Assembly (NCBI GenBank): GCA_014871385.1
Contig: CM026426.1
Location: forward strand, 2,491,852 to 2,555,851
Source of the DNA: Ceratodon purpureus
Lineage: Eukaryota > Streptophyta > Bryopsida > Pseudoditrichales > Ditrichaceae
Length of the DNA: 64,000 nucleotides
Direction of reading: 5' to 3'
Shown here piece by piece: positions 11,909 through 24,067 of this stretch. Position 1 is the stretch's first letter. Every line of letters begins with the position of its first letter. Both the position numbers and the translations under genes were made by a program. The notes below the pieces were generated by a model, which saw nothing but the letters and a program-made list of their open reading frames with translations, did no database searches and had not been told where the DNA came from.

Positions 11909-14900
11909 AACTGAAAGTGGTAAAAAAAGGGTTCCACACTTTCAGGGACTTATACTCCTAGAAACAACATGTTCGTAAGTCACACAACTCAGTCTTTAAT
12001 CTTTGGAAATTCTTCAAAAACACAGAAAAGGACATGTAAATATATCAACGATGCATACCGCTGAAGGTCTCTAACATGTGCACAATTTACTTTTGGAAAC
12101 ACAATAGCAAGTACGAGCTTCACCAAAGTGCTCCGGGACGGAACTGTCGTAACTGAAATACGTCTCTGTACCTGAAATTAAGCCCGGATGCTGTTTTCAG
12201 CCATGATTGCGTCCATTAACCAATCTACGGGTCGACATAACAGTCCGATTGCAGTGGACCTGCTCTCCCAACGCAGCCTTTGAAGTCACCTCACATTACG
12301 TGTTGGGGATTGAGCTACATATTCCGAAGAAATGTTATTTTAAACGTTCTCACATACATGGATTTTGAAAAAAATTTAAATGCAAAGACGAAGTATTTCC
12401 GCTACTGCACCGACTACAACAGCAACATCTCGGGTGTGTATGGTGAAGGCATGAATGAGCACAGCTTAGGCAGGGAAGACATACCGAGAGGTTCACAGTC
12501 CCCCCGGAACAACCACGACTCTGTCTGACGCAGGGCCATGAAGCTCTGAGTCACACCACACAGAACCATTCCCCACTCAGTTTGTATGTGAGGCCACTTT
12601 TTTATTGTTGTTAACAAACCCTGCAAAGCAAGTACCATGCTCAAGCTAATTAGCAATACGAATTAATAAATTAACTTAAAACGCTTGTTCCAGCACTTCC
12701 GAGTCAGGAAGTCTCCTCTAGAGTTACTGAAATTATCACATCAAAGTCAACTTTGATTATCACTGAAGTCCCCGTCACGAGGAAATCAACGTGTTGACTA
12801 CCTATCTGGTAAATAGAGGTCAATCTCCTAATAGGATCTACCTGCTTCATAGAAAATACTCAGAGTACGTTTACAATAAAAACCTGCTCATCGAGTGATT
12901 TGAAGCGCCAACATTTTTCCCGTCGTCGTTGATGTTGTTTTAGGTCATCGCCGCCCCATAAAGACCCTCCCACTGCGAACTTCTTGACTGTCCAGAAATC
13001 GAGTGCAACTTCCGAAACTGTGACAATGAACTCAATGAGAAAGTTGTGAATCTGATGCAGACCATAGCCATGGATGATCCAACCGTTCTGAACTGCACAA
13101 CAAAGACGACAACACTCTGCGTACATTCAGAGCCATGGTTTTCAGCGAACGTGGACACCATCTATAAAAAAGTACCGAAGAAAAGCGAGACACATGGATA
13201 ACATGTACTTCAACACTCAATATTATATGTTCGAACATCATACCTTAAACGCTGCACTGGAAAAGGAAATCGTAGGATGCGAGTATTGCTCCCCTTCCGC
13301 AAAACCCTAAACCATTAGAAGAGGAACATGAGTATACATCTCGGATTTAACTACGCCTGAACTCAAAACTACTTCGACTTTACAATTCCAATATGCATCC
13401 TTCAGGCTCAAAACTACGTCCACGTTACAATTCCCTTATGCTCCCACCCAATTTTTCTTTGTGACCATAGCCGCGTGCATGCAACGGCCACAACATTCTC
13501 CACCTCAAAAGTGGCATCAACTTTGGATATGGACAAACAATATTAGCTCCAATTCATGAAGCTCATTTGTGTAACTTGCATTTGGTTGGAAACTTGCTTA
13601 TCTCATGCCTAGTAGAAGACGCGGCCGCCTCTCCCTCCATCAATAGCGCTCTTGATGCACTCCATGGCACTCCGCCGAGGCTCAATTACGCCAAGCACTT
13701 CAAACCCTAATTTCCAGCACAGACAGAAATCAAGGAATCCATACTTCCAGTCCTCACATTCGCCGCACTGTCGGAGCCTTGATCTGACTTGCACTTGATT
13801 CGGTCGGCATCACGTGAGCATTTTCCGCCGCCTCCTCGAGTTGATTACCTCCCACCTTCCGGTGTCCACCGAGGCTCTCCATAATCGCGAGGGTTTTTCA
13901 ACATTGATTACCATCGAACATTTTCGTAGAAATCAACACGTTCATACCTTCTAATTGACAACTGTACCATCGCCTGACACCCTCTTTTGATGTCTCGGGG
14001 GAATCGACAGAACTGCTTTCATTGGAAACAGTAAAGACGTTCCCATCAAACTGTTGAGCAAACGGCTGTGACGTGGCAGTAGTCCACAGCACCTGCATTC
14101 CACTAGCACTTTTTTCACAGTGAATTTACTGTACAATGTCCATTTTTTATTTAATTATTTTTAACTTTTTTTTCCCCCGGGAAAACACATTCTTCAGTAA
14201 CATCCGGAAAGAATATTGGAATTTTGAAAAAAATAAATTGAAGAGCCTCAAAAGTTTTATCGAAAACACTGTCCCGAAAACGTCGAAACGGTACTTTTAG
14301 CCCATCCAAGGTTGCAAAGTACTCACACAGGTAAATTTCTATAACCCTATTTCAAAAGCGGGGGGCCCCGCGGAATTAAAAGTGATTTCGGAAAAAACCC
14401 TGAACCATTCTATTCACTTTTCCAAATGAGTCAGTTCACTTTGTCCAAGTTCGACGTCTCCATTTTCCATGTTAAACTCAATGTCTTCTCCCGCAACTTT
14501 GGGAACTTGAAGTCCATCAAGTCTACTTTCCGTATCTCAAACTCAATTTTACATCGACATAACGTAGATCCCACTTTCTCTAGTGTTTACGGAAGGGGCT
14601 GAAATTGGGAAATAGTTAAGCACTTTTTTGGTACACTTTATTGTGCTTCCCCCCTAAGATATTGTATTTAGTGGCAGGACACAAAGTCAGTGCGGTGCAA
14701 GACGTCCATTTGGAACTGTGTATTGCATCCATCGTTACACTAACGTACAGTAGGATTTATTGTGCTCATCCGAATGCGAATTGTACCTCCCCTCCATTAG
14801 ACTTCGAGAACATTTGTAATAGTCCATGGTGTTATAATTCATTGAGCTTCGTCTTAGTATTTTTCGATACTCCACGAATATCATTTGGCGCAGAGTAAAG

Positions 14901-15409
14901 TATGCAGGAAGTGATTGTGGTTCGAGCTGTGATCTGTTCAGGGAGGGACGTATAGTCTTCATTTAATAATTTAATAGGAGCTCTGTGGAGGAATTCTGTA
15001 TATGTGGGGAATCTGGGTAGGATTCCCGCTCCTTGTGTGCTTTCGGTGAATTAAAAAATGTACGACGATCACGTAGTGCCATCCATAGTATCGCCCAACC
15101 TGTGATCACCATGTTTTAATGTTGAAGCGGCCCAGAGGAGTACTGAGTCTGACTATTACAGTTTTAAGTTTTTGCTTACAAGAGGGTACTCAACATTCGT
15201 ATAAGCTATATATCCCCCTGTTCTCATGTATACACGTATGAGAGAGGACATCGAGTTCGGGGTTTACTGTTCGATAAGTACTAATGCCATAATTTTTAAA
15301 ATGTCTGACCTCGTCACTACCTGGTCAATTAAGTTCTTCATGTTATACAATTCTACTCAGTTAATGAATAACTTTTTATTAACTTCATAATAATTCTTGT
15401 GGTGGACAG
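11909..15409. other. Gene-poor interval with two telo-box-like motifs
   Basis: No gene is supported. AAACCCTAAACC occurs at about 13302-13313 and CAAACCCTAATTT near 13700. These match plant telo-box motifs, which are often near promoters or 5' UTRs; a minus-strand 5' leader near 13.6-13.7 kb is possible but unproven. Confidence 0.3.
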
Positions 15410-16627
15410 GGATATGAACCTGATGAGTCTGATATTGAGTGGGACGCTCACATCCACTAGTACCATGGAGCGAGGGCAGGTAACGGAAAACAAAGAGTCA
15501 GACAACGCAGGCTTGATGAGGGCATCGACCTAGTGGAAATGATAACAGAAACATATGATCTTGGAGATCGGATTTCAGAGGACGCTAGTCAGCAACGGCA
15601 GGAAGATGAAAGACAGGAGTTTCATGGCATGGAGGAAGCAATGCCGAGTACACAGACGAATCCACTTGGTGAAGATGCTAGAGAATTTCCGAGTCAGTCC
15701 GTTGCAAGCAGCTCTGACGAAAGCTCGGACTCCGACTCAGAAGACGAACGTCGAGACATTCGAGGACAAGATGAGGTGGTCCAAGACAGTCAGACAGAAG
15801 CAGATGTGCCACCCCCTAACCCTCAGGCCGCTGGAGAGGAGAATGCCACAAACCAAGGGTATGACAGCTCTAGCTCGAACGACTCAGAACTGGACTGGGG
15901 GGACTCTGACGACGAAACAGAGTCTTCAATAAGAAGCTTAGAGGAGGCAGCGGCGACTCCTCTTTTCGAAGGGTCAGAACTTTCCAGTATGGGTACGACG
16001 TACCTATTGCTCAATTCAGGGAAGCTCCATTCTTGCACCGACGTGTACATGGATGAGCTGTTCCGAATTTTAAGCAAATCGGTTCTTCCTAAACCAAACT
16101 CCCTCCCTTCCTCGTATCGTGAAGCCTCTTTGTACGTGAAGAGATTGGGACACTCCTATAAGTCCTATGATATATGTCCTAATAACTGCAAGTTATACAG
16201 GAATGATTTGAGAGATGCGGAGTCTTGTCCGAAATGCAGAGCTCCAAGGAAGAAGAGGGCGGGGAAGTCGATGGTACCCCATAAGGTCCTCAGATCCTTT
16301 CCATTAACTCCTAGACTGAAACGTATATTTCGCTCACCAGTACAAGCTGCAGCTATGACCTGACATGCTCTTTAATAGAGTGATGATGGACTCATGAAGC
16401 ATGTTTCTCATTCCAAGCAATGGAAGTGGATAAATGAGAGGTATGCTACGGAATTCGCCTACGACGACAGGTGTGTTCGTCTTGCTCTTATAGCCGATGG
16501 ATTCAACCCTTCGTCAAATAAACGAAATACGTATTCTAGTTGGCCAATACTTCTCCTGAATTATAATATTGCTCTTTGGTTTACAACCAAGAAGTATTTT
16601 ATAATAACACTATATTCATTAATTTAG
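15410..16627 (+). pseudogene. CACTA (En/Spm) transposase, TNP2-like N-terminal remnant
   Basis: An exon after acceptor GGTGGACAG opens into a frame at 15533-16363. It has an acidic Ser/Asp-rich leader, then the TNP2-type region: YDICPNNCKLYRND, C-x2-C (SCPKC), GKSMVPHKVLR, FPLTPRLKRIFRSP. The same frame continues past TGA 16361, TAA 16373 and TAG 16376 to SKQWKWINERY, ALIADGFNPSS and TKKYFIITLYSLI, the expected order of the family. It then stops, so the catalytic core and termini are missing. En/Spm transposases bind subterminal repeats and cut CACTA-ended elements; this copy cannot act. Confidence 0.88.
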
Positions 16628-17298
16628 GAATTTCTCATGTACCAATTTGTTCATCACCTTAAAATTAGAATGTCCATCTTAATTAATGGAATATCAGGAA
16701 GACCTCAAATGTTCCGAATATATGAAATGTGTCATAGGTCACGGAATTGTTAGATCTGTAATTGTCGGCTACCAAATTGGGAACCTGGTGGGAACACATG
16801 GGGAACTCATTGGGAACATACTGGTAAATATAACTTCCAACGAACAATACTAGGAATATTCCTTGCATACATCTGTCATTTGTTTGGAGCACTGCAAAAA
16901 TTAGATGAGAAGTTTCTAGAATTTTATTCAGAAAAATACAAGATTACAATTTGAGATTTAAAAAATATAACCGAGAACTTGCTTACGATGTGGATTGTAA
17001 GTCTTTTCGAATGTTCAAGACAGAAGTAATGAGCAAAGCGATCTTTATTTTAGTGTTTTGGATCTTGTACTCAATTTGTCCAAAGCATGGTTCAGTATTC
17101 TGAATAAATTCTATAATTATAGGAGATGCTTAAACTATTTGTATCTTACCAAATAACGGAAAAAATCTTGTACTAAATATACTTCATATATCAACTATAT
17201 ATAAGCATTTATTTTGCTAGTTAACACAATAGAGGATAAAAATGTTCAAGACATATAATGTATTCAATTTGGCACTCTTGCTAATTATGTCTAAGCAA
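16628..17298. other. AT-rich spacer with a GGGAAC cluster
   Basis: Four GGGAAC words occur within about 45 bp at 16777-16822 (TTGGGAACCTGGTGGGAAC and two more). Otherwise AT-rich, with no coding potential. Confidence 0.4.
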
Positions 17299-17539
17299 TT
17301 AAGGTGACCACCTTAAATGCATGTGATATAAAAAGTTGTACTCCATAAAAGGGGTAGTGATAACTACCGCCTTTTATTGAGGTGGTGGCAACAGCCACCG
17401 TTGTTAAATCTTGTCACTGCATCTTCAAGCTCTGTCTCAGGTGCTTCGGGTGGGCCCTGTTGGTTGGTACAACATTTCCTTCCTATGAATTTCTCCCTAG
17501 GAGCACCAAGCTATGAAGTACCACAAATTGGCTCACAAC

Positions 17540-17625
17540 GAGTCCAATGGGATTCGAACCCGGACCGATTATATGGAACGCACTCATTCCAACCAACAGA
17601 TTTGAGCCATGGCTTGGCGACAAAA
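17540..17625 (-). other. tRNA-like (pol III promoter-like) segment
   Basis: On the minus strand, a perfect B-box GGTTCGAATCC (complement of 17550-17560) lies downstream of a weak A-box-like TGGCTCAAATCTG. No cloverleaf with a plausible anticodon stem was drawn, so it is more likely a SINE or tRNA relic than a tRNA gene. Confidence 0.4.
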
Positions 17626-19573
17626 CATATACTTCACATTCTAATATAGAGATCTCATCATTTCATCATCACAATGGCCTATTATTACATTACTTGCTCC
17701 TCTTAAAAAACTGTCAACTAAAATTCATTCAAAACAATGGCAATCATTACACTAGATAATATGGACTAGAATCTATGATTCGAAGTAACCATGTCCAAAA
17801 TGTAAAAATATTTTCATACTTAATATTCACATGGATGTTTTTTTAGGCTACATCAATCTTTAATTATTGATGGACATGCCTTGTATGAGGGCCTCAAGTG
17901 ATGTAAAATTTATTTGTTGCCCTTGTGAGAATCCGTTCAAACTCACACATAAACAAGGCATATACAAGATTTAGGTTGCCACCTTAATTTCTAGAATTTC
18001 ACCTCCTGAAAATGATCAACGTCATTACTCAAATATGATTAAGGTGACCGCCTTAATGCTAACCTCTTAGACTCAAATATCTCAGAAACGGCTACGTATT
18101 CGAGATGTTAGGAGACCATGAAAGTATTCATCTACCCTACGATGAAAATTTGATCCCCCTCTGTTATACAATTATCCTGACCACTGCAATATTTTAGTAC
18201 ATGACTGAATATATAGAAACATGCTAATTTTATTATGAGCAAATTGAGGGGTCTACACTTAACAGCTTTAGTCAACGACGTCTACGTAATTCCATACGAT
18301 ATGTTTATCGTGACACGTATCCATTGCACAAAATTCAACCAAGACGCTGTGGAAGTGAGGAACTATTGCAAGTAAAAGGATTGGCTTGAACACAAAATAA
18401 AGTTGGTCACCTTCGGCCAAGAACACCCTTCCCGATATTCAAATATATATAACACACCTTCTGCTGAATGTATTATCATACATACCATTGTTCAAGTTAA
18501 GAGGCTTACTTTACCCCTTCTAAACTGTTAGGTTATTCAACTTGACACAATACAGCATAGACCTCGATGACACTTACAGGGCCAACTACCTTTGCAGGGA
18601 TCACATATGAACGATGATTTATAACTAGACATTTTTCACTGATTCACAATTCCAAATCTGTTGAATTATCTTTATTTCAAAATATAAAAGTTATTTATTC
18701 GGAGAACGACATACAACTTTTATCTTAAAACCAACACTTGATCCTACAAACCTGAACCACACAATCCGCTGGTCTTTCTCCCCCTCTAAACTACAATACA
18801 CTACATACAAAGTTTAGAAACACCAGTAGAAATTTGGTCCAGAGAGGCAAGGACGTTAATGACTCCATGTCCGTTTTCTGTCTTTAATGACTTCAAAAAA
18901 TGACTTGGTCTGAATTGAGAAATTTTTGGTCTGAACTGCACATGCGTGGCACTCCCTGGACACCCCAAGTCGTTTTTCAAGCATGCAATTTCACCCATCG
19001 CATTTCACTCTGGTTCAAAAATCTTCTCATTCTCAAATTCTGCCTCGAATCTAGAGATCGGAAGAGACGAATGTCCGTATCTTGTGGGTAGATGTTTCTG
19101 TCATATCTACAGAAATACTACTTTTATGAAAAACTATCACATAGTTAGATCTAGAGGAGCTGAATGTTGACAAGCACCCTAAACAGATACATGTTCATTT
19201 GCGTAACATAAACTTGAACGGTTTAGTTATGATCAATTCACTGATGATCATATCTTCAATTCGATAGACAGCAATTTCAAATTCTCTTCCATATTTGTGT
19301 AATAACTCCCACTTCCAATCTACGACCCCATCAAACATGCTATGCTGAACAACATGCTATACTGAGACAAACATATACTTCAGCAGATTCATTGAGGCAA
19401 ACATACAATCGCAATCATTTCATCTGCATCTGTAGCAATGTCTTCACGGCTCCGATCTCCTCACTCGCCGTCTCTCATCTACGGCACGACATTCCACTTG
19501 CCACCTGCATGTGGGTTTTTGATATTGATATATAATATGTTGGGGTTTTGTGAATTTGGGTGACTGGGTTTTC
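17626..19573. other. AT-rich noncoding stretch within the putative element
   Basis: Holds the inverted-repeat motif at 17971 and 18039. No gene is supported; short ORFs near 18.8-19.2 kb lack protein character. Confidence 0.35.
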
Positions 19574-20760
19574 ATGGGGAGGCACGGGAAGGTGTTGAGG
19601 CTGTGGCGTTTGGCGGTTGAGGATTTTAACGTAGATGAGGAGGTGGTTGCGGGGATCGCTTTGACGGTGAATTGCGTTCAGGTGAGTTAGGGTTTTGTCA
19701 TTTTAGGGGTTTGTCATTTTAGGGTTTGCTCCATGTTCTGGTCTCTATCTTTTGATGCATAATCGAATGCAAATATTTATGAGAGGTATTCTTTCCATTT
19801 AAGTTCTGACTTATCGATGCCTTGCAAGTTGTAGTTGGTCCCAAAAACTGAATCGGTGTGAAGTCTGCACAGCTTTGTTAGTCTGAAAACATTAAATCAT
19901 GGACTTGTTGTATGTTTGCTTTTTTACTCTATTAACTTAGCAATGCAACTACAGAATGCCCTTAAACCTTCTACTCTTTAACCATGATTTCTCAAAGATT
20001 AAGGATGGGAAGTGAACTATCTGTGCAAAACAGATGGATAAACCATTGTCCACTTTAAGGAGTTGAAGCAGCAAATTGAGGAGCTGGAAAAGTTGGAGCT
20101 GGTTGCACAGATATGCTGCTGGAGAGTCCCAACCGTTATATTCACCAGAGAAAGGGGAGAGATTTCATCGATCAAGGATCTCACCGAAGTCAGGTGGATA
20201 GAAACATTTTCCTTCTGCAGTTTCACAGGAGTGTTCTCATCTGCATGAAATACCAATGTTCTCGTCACTTCCGAACAGGTTAGAGGATGATCAAGAATCA
20301 ATGAACCCGGTAACTTCACTGACTAGTATTGTTTAATTTTATGATTATTACAAGCGATGTTGTGCGCATTGTTGCACTTCATTTGTAGGCATGAGTACTT
20401 AACGTCTCACATCTCATCCGCTAGCCTCTGCTAAGTAATTCAAACACAGAATTTGTGATGATAACTTCCTTTAGATATGTGAATCATACAGTTGTACCAA
20501 TAACAAGATTCTGCTTAACTTTTCTTTGTGCAGATTCAGGTTGCAGTTATGAAGTTAGAGGACGAGATCTATAAACTAAACATTACTTGCCGACTACCCA
20601 AGATTTCGCTTTTCCAAGTCCATATCAGCTATTAAAGCCCACACCATGGGAATTGTTTATTCAAGCTTCATGGCAGCAACTATGTCCAGCAGGAGTAGTA
20701 CAACTGTCCACTGTATGTTCATTGTCAAGGTGCATAATGCTTCATTTCTTTTATATATTT
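19574..20760 (+). pseudogene. Fragments of an unidentified plant gene
   Basis: 19574-19681 reads as a clean 36-codon exon from ATG (MGRHGKVLRLWR... ALTVNCVQ) to a CAG|GTGAGT donor. Downstream segments look like decayed exons: KELKQQIEELEKLELVAQ at about 20056-20109, and MKLEDEIYKLNIT just after TGTGCAG at about 20534. The frames do not join in a compatible phase. No family was recognised. The fragments may have been captured by the surrounding element. Confidence 0.3.
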
Positions 20761-21783
20761 TCTTTCAAATAGTATGCAACAATCTATGAAGTTTACTTCT
20801 ACATGAAACACATGCCTCCCTGACTAGGAATCAAGTCACATTGACCTACTATATGAAGTGGGCTCCATTACTCCTGGTTTCAGGGCATTGTAATGTCTTC
20901 TAATCGTATTTGAAAGTTTTACTAACTGGTGCTTGGGGCGGGAATTTAAACTGAGCTAGGAGTGAGCAGGTCTGCGGAGAGTGAGCATGTGCAGCTGGGT
21001 TTTGACAAGGCTTAGATACCAGTTGGATTGAGAATTGATCTAGAAGGGTTTTGGGTAGGGTTTGTGTGGAGCTAGCTGAGGCAATTTATGGAGTGAGCTG
21101 GACGAAGGACCTGGGCGTTTGATCAGTGGAAATTTAGTTGGCGTAGATCAACTGCCAATGGGTTAAAGTGAATGCAAGGTTCTCTCGCTTGATTCACGTT
21201 CCAATCAAGTGGAATGTTGGAACCGTATAAGTCTGAGCTTGAGTTGGCCGTCACTGGCGAAATGTACATAGCTGCAATTGAGATCCAAATAAAAGATCAT
21301 TTCCAATAAGTATATTAGTCGAAGATTGGGAACGCAACAATGTATGTTCGTTACAGACCACAGTTTTGTACATAACGGAACAGTTCTGTACATAATGGAA
21401 CAACGACCAATCTACATTTAGGCATCATCGTTGAATTGAACAGTAGGGCAAGATCTCGGCGTTCAGTGGAGATCCTCGTTGGGCACAGGAAGTGAATGTA
21501 ATATGAACATTGTCATATGTCGCAGTCAGCAGCATTTGAGAACAATCAGTTGTCCCGAGGTTTGCGATCATGGCAGAGATAATTTGGTCCCAAATGACAT
21601 TGCGCAGGGAATGACGCGTCCGTATTGACGCAGACCCTATGTGTCATTTTTTTGCATTCTTGTCCAGAATGACATGAAGATAAGTCATTTTTTGTGTCAT
21701 TTACTTGCAGATTTCTACTAGTGAAATAATCCTGAAATCACTAAATCTCTAATTATGTAATACATTAGCGACACCACACCCTC
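20761..21783. other. Noncoding spacer; nothing recognised
   Basis: There is no convincing ORF and no copy of the 18-bp inverted repeat until 21812. Confidence 0.3.
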
Positions 21784-22113
21784 ATGTTAACATAGAAGGA
21801 CCATGTCAGATTGAGGTGAACACCTTAATGTAATCTCACCTCCAAGAGAAGGTGAATCGAAATGTATCTGTAATTACCTTACCTTTTAACCACAGAACAG
21901 CCTAACAGTAACATAGACGGATCATGTCAGATTAAGGTGAACAACTTAATTTTGTCTCACCTTCAACAAAAAATCTATCGAAAGGTATCTCTAATTACAA
22001 TATCATGTTAACCACACTACTGCCTGAGGGTAACATAGGAGGACCACGTAAGATTAAGGTGAACACCTTAATGTCATCTCACCTTCAACAAACAAATCTA
22101 TCGAAAGCTAGAG
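21784..22113. repeat. Three tandem ~120-bp units, each with one 18-bp inverted repeat
   Basis: Units start near 21784, 21904 and 22025. Each reads: variant of GTAACATAG-A-GGACCATG, then the inverted repeat (21812, 21932, 22054), then a CTCACCTTCAACAA-like block and ATCTATCGAAAG. Spacing is 120 and 122 bp. The array lies just 3' of the minus-strand transposase-like gene stop at 22169. Confidence 0.85.
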
Positions 22114-22168
22114 AAACATCAAAGAATACCTCACATGATGGAACACCATTCATTAAGAGTCCTCAGTT

Positions 22169-24067
22169 CTATGCAGTATCTGAATCATCGGATTCAGAAG
22201 CAGAGTCTGAGCACCAATCCAAATTATCCTTGGCTATTGCAATTTGTAAAGCTAGGATGCCAATGTTAACAGCTCCAGCTCGAGGTCTCCATGCGGTCAA
22301 TATGGAGTCTGTGTGTACCCAGCATGGTGGTTGTGTCGAATCAGCCCTCCACCTCAACGCACTCCTTCCACTGATATCCCATCCACGATAGAAATCCTGC
22401 ACTTCGCGGTCCTTCTTGAGAGGTGTGAAATACTGGACATAAATATGTTTGTAGTGTTCACTCGTTCCTGATAGCTTTGGGTCGGAAAGGGCCAGGGCCA
22501 ACCACACAGGTTTCGGCTCCTCTTCACTTTCTCTAGGGCGCAACAAAAGCATGAAGCCTTCGGCACAATCCCGGGCAACTCGAAATGAAGGCTGCGGCCT
22601 AGCCCTTGCCGGCCCAATGAAGTGGTCATCTACATCAAATTCCTCCCTTACGCTCCCATCACCATGGAACATATCTCTCGCTCCCTCATGTACTCGAGTC
22701 GTAGACCAAAATCCGTCCAAAAGTTGCTGCGACGGTAATGCAATTGAAGTCGGTAACATAAGCGCGTCTCTCACATTCTTCCAGTACGTAATCAGGTGCC
22801 CGTGCCGTGCAAGATAATTTACCGAATCATCTTGTGCTGCAAGGGACTCCCAGTAGGTGATAAACCCCGCCAAACCCTTCACGATTTCGTCTTTGTTTCG
22901 CATTGCAATAGGAACAGCTGCAAGCGGCTCTCCATTGGGCAACATCTGCTTCCCTGCAATGTCTATACTCCAAAGTTTTATTCCTTCGGTAGGCTTCCAG
23001 AGCTCGTCTGTGCATTGAATCTTAAACTGCATAATCGGTTCACCATCGCGCATGGAGAATTTAAATTGTTGCCCTTTAGTGTGCCCGATAAGTTTGTCTC
23101 CATCCTTGGCAATGAATGGCTCAACAAATGCCTTGAAGTCAGGAACTTCCTCAATCAGATGGGGAATTACTTTCCCATAGTTCTCGTCTATGTTCATGTA
23201 AGACTCCATCAGAGAGGGTAGTGTAGGATAATCATTCTCTTGTAGTTTCATGCTCCACCTACCGAAAGAGGCGTTGATATCTTCATGTGTGTGACCGACA
23301 AGTAGAAACCATACAAAAACCTCTTCAAAAACACCCTTCGCAACAAGAAGAGACCAGTAGCAAAATACGAACCTACTTTTGTTGTCCTTCCAACAATTGT
23401 CAAGTTGGACATGAAGAACCGGCGGGAGAGGACTTGCATCTATAGATGCCCCTGAAATGCCTAGAGCTTGAATGCAACTTTCTTTACCCTCTAGCAGTGC
23501 GTTAAAGAACGGAGTCCTTCCGGAATTCTGGAACCCGCGGCCAGTAGCTGATGCTTTAGGCTGCTCAAGATCTCGGAGAAGTCTTGCAATAGACCCAACA
23601 ATATGATTCGAATCAGCTTTGTAAAGATCAAGAGCGTAATGAGCATATCGAACATCGCCATGACCATGGGCTATCATACCCGTCACTGACACAAGGAGTT
23701 TCATTAGTCCATCGGTGTTTTTGTTTTTCGTTGCCAAGCATGGTGAAGCCGTTTTTGAATGATCCAATTTATCGTGAATAATAGTCAACACCTGCTCGGG
23801 CCTCTGGATAGACAGATACCGTGCAGCATAATATGCCTGACGGTGCGCCTCTTGCTCTGCAAGATGGCGGTCTAATAACTTCGCATAAAATGCGTAAGCG
23901 GAAGAACCCAAAGGATGGGCATCCCTCATTTGCTTCCTCCTATCACAGGTACCACATCGAGCAAACATATCACCTGGGCGTTTGATTATACAATCGCTAA
24001 ACTCAAGGCACGGGAGAAAGCTCACAGTCGAGGCCAAAATTTCAGGTAACCCCAAAGCAGCGTTTAC
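22169..24067 (-). CDS. DUF7869-type transposase-like protein, catalytic exon
   Basis: Terminal exon of a minus-strand gene, 633 codons including the stop, opening after acceptor CGTGTGCAG. Conserved segments appear in the order expected for DUF7869 proteins, an RNase H/DDE-like family common in eukaryotic elements: CGTCDRRKQMRDAHP, IIHDKLDHSKTASP, GMIAHGHGDVRYAHYALDL, VLHVQLDNCWKDNKSRFVF and FLLVGHTHEDINASFGRWSMKL. Candidate acidic residues are the Asp in DKLDHSK, the Asp in QLDN and the Glu/Asp in HTHEDI. The C-terminus is acidic (SASESDDSDTA). The exon is fully open, but upstream exons are damaged. Introns and the 3' flank carry the element's 18-bp inverted repeat. That this family acts as a transposase is inference. 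Confidence 0.8.
   Translation of the reverse strand, partial: VNAALGLPEILASTVSFLPCLEFSDCIIKRPGDMFARCGTCDRRKQMRDAHPLGSSAYAFYAKLLDRHLAEQEAHRQAYYAARYLSIQRPEQVLTIIHDKLDHSKTASPCLATKNKNTDGLMKLLVSVTGMIAHGHGDVRYAHYALDLYKADSNHIVGSIARLLRDLEQPKASATGRGFQNSGRTPFFNALLEGKESCIQALGISGASIDASPLPPVLHVQLDNCWKDNKSRFVFCYWSLLVAKGVFEEVFVWFLLVGHTHEDINASFGRWSMKLQENDYPTLPSLMESYMNIDENYGKVIPHLIEEVPDFKAFVEPFIAKDGDKLIGHTKGQQFKFSMRDGEPIMQFKIQCTDELWKPTEGIKLWSIDIAGKQMLPNGEPLAAVPIAMRNKDEIVKGLAGFITYWESLAAQDDSVNYLARHGHLITYWKNVRDALMLPTSIALPSQQLLDGFWSTTRVHEGARDMFHGDGSVREEFDVDDHFIGPARARPQPSFRVARDCAEGFMLLLRPRESEEEPKPVWLALALSDPKLSGTSEHYKHIYVQYFTPLKKDREVQDFYRGWDISGRSALRWRADSTQPPCWVHTDSILTAWRPRAGAVNIGILALQIAIAKDNLDWCSDSASESDDSDTA

Noticed and set aside
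13302..13313. Telomeric repeat
   Set aside because: Only one and a half AAACCCT units; too short for telomere or interstitial telomere, more like a telo-box.
17540..17625. Functional tRNA gene
   Set aside because: The B-box is perfect but no consistent acceptor and anticodon stems could be drawn. Kept only as tRNA-like.
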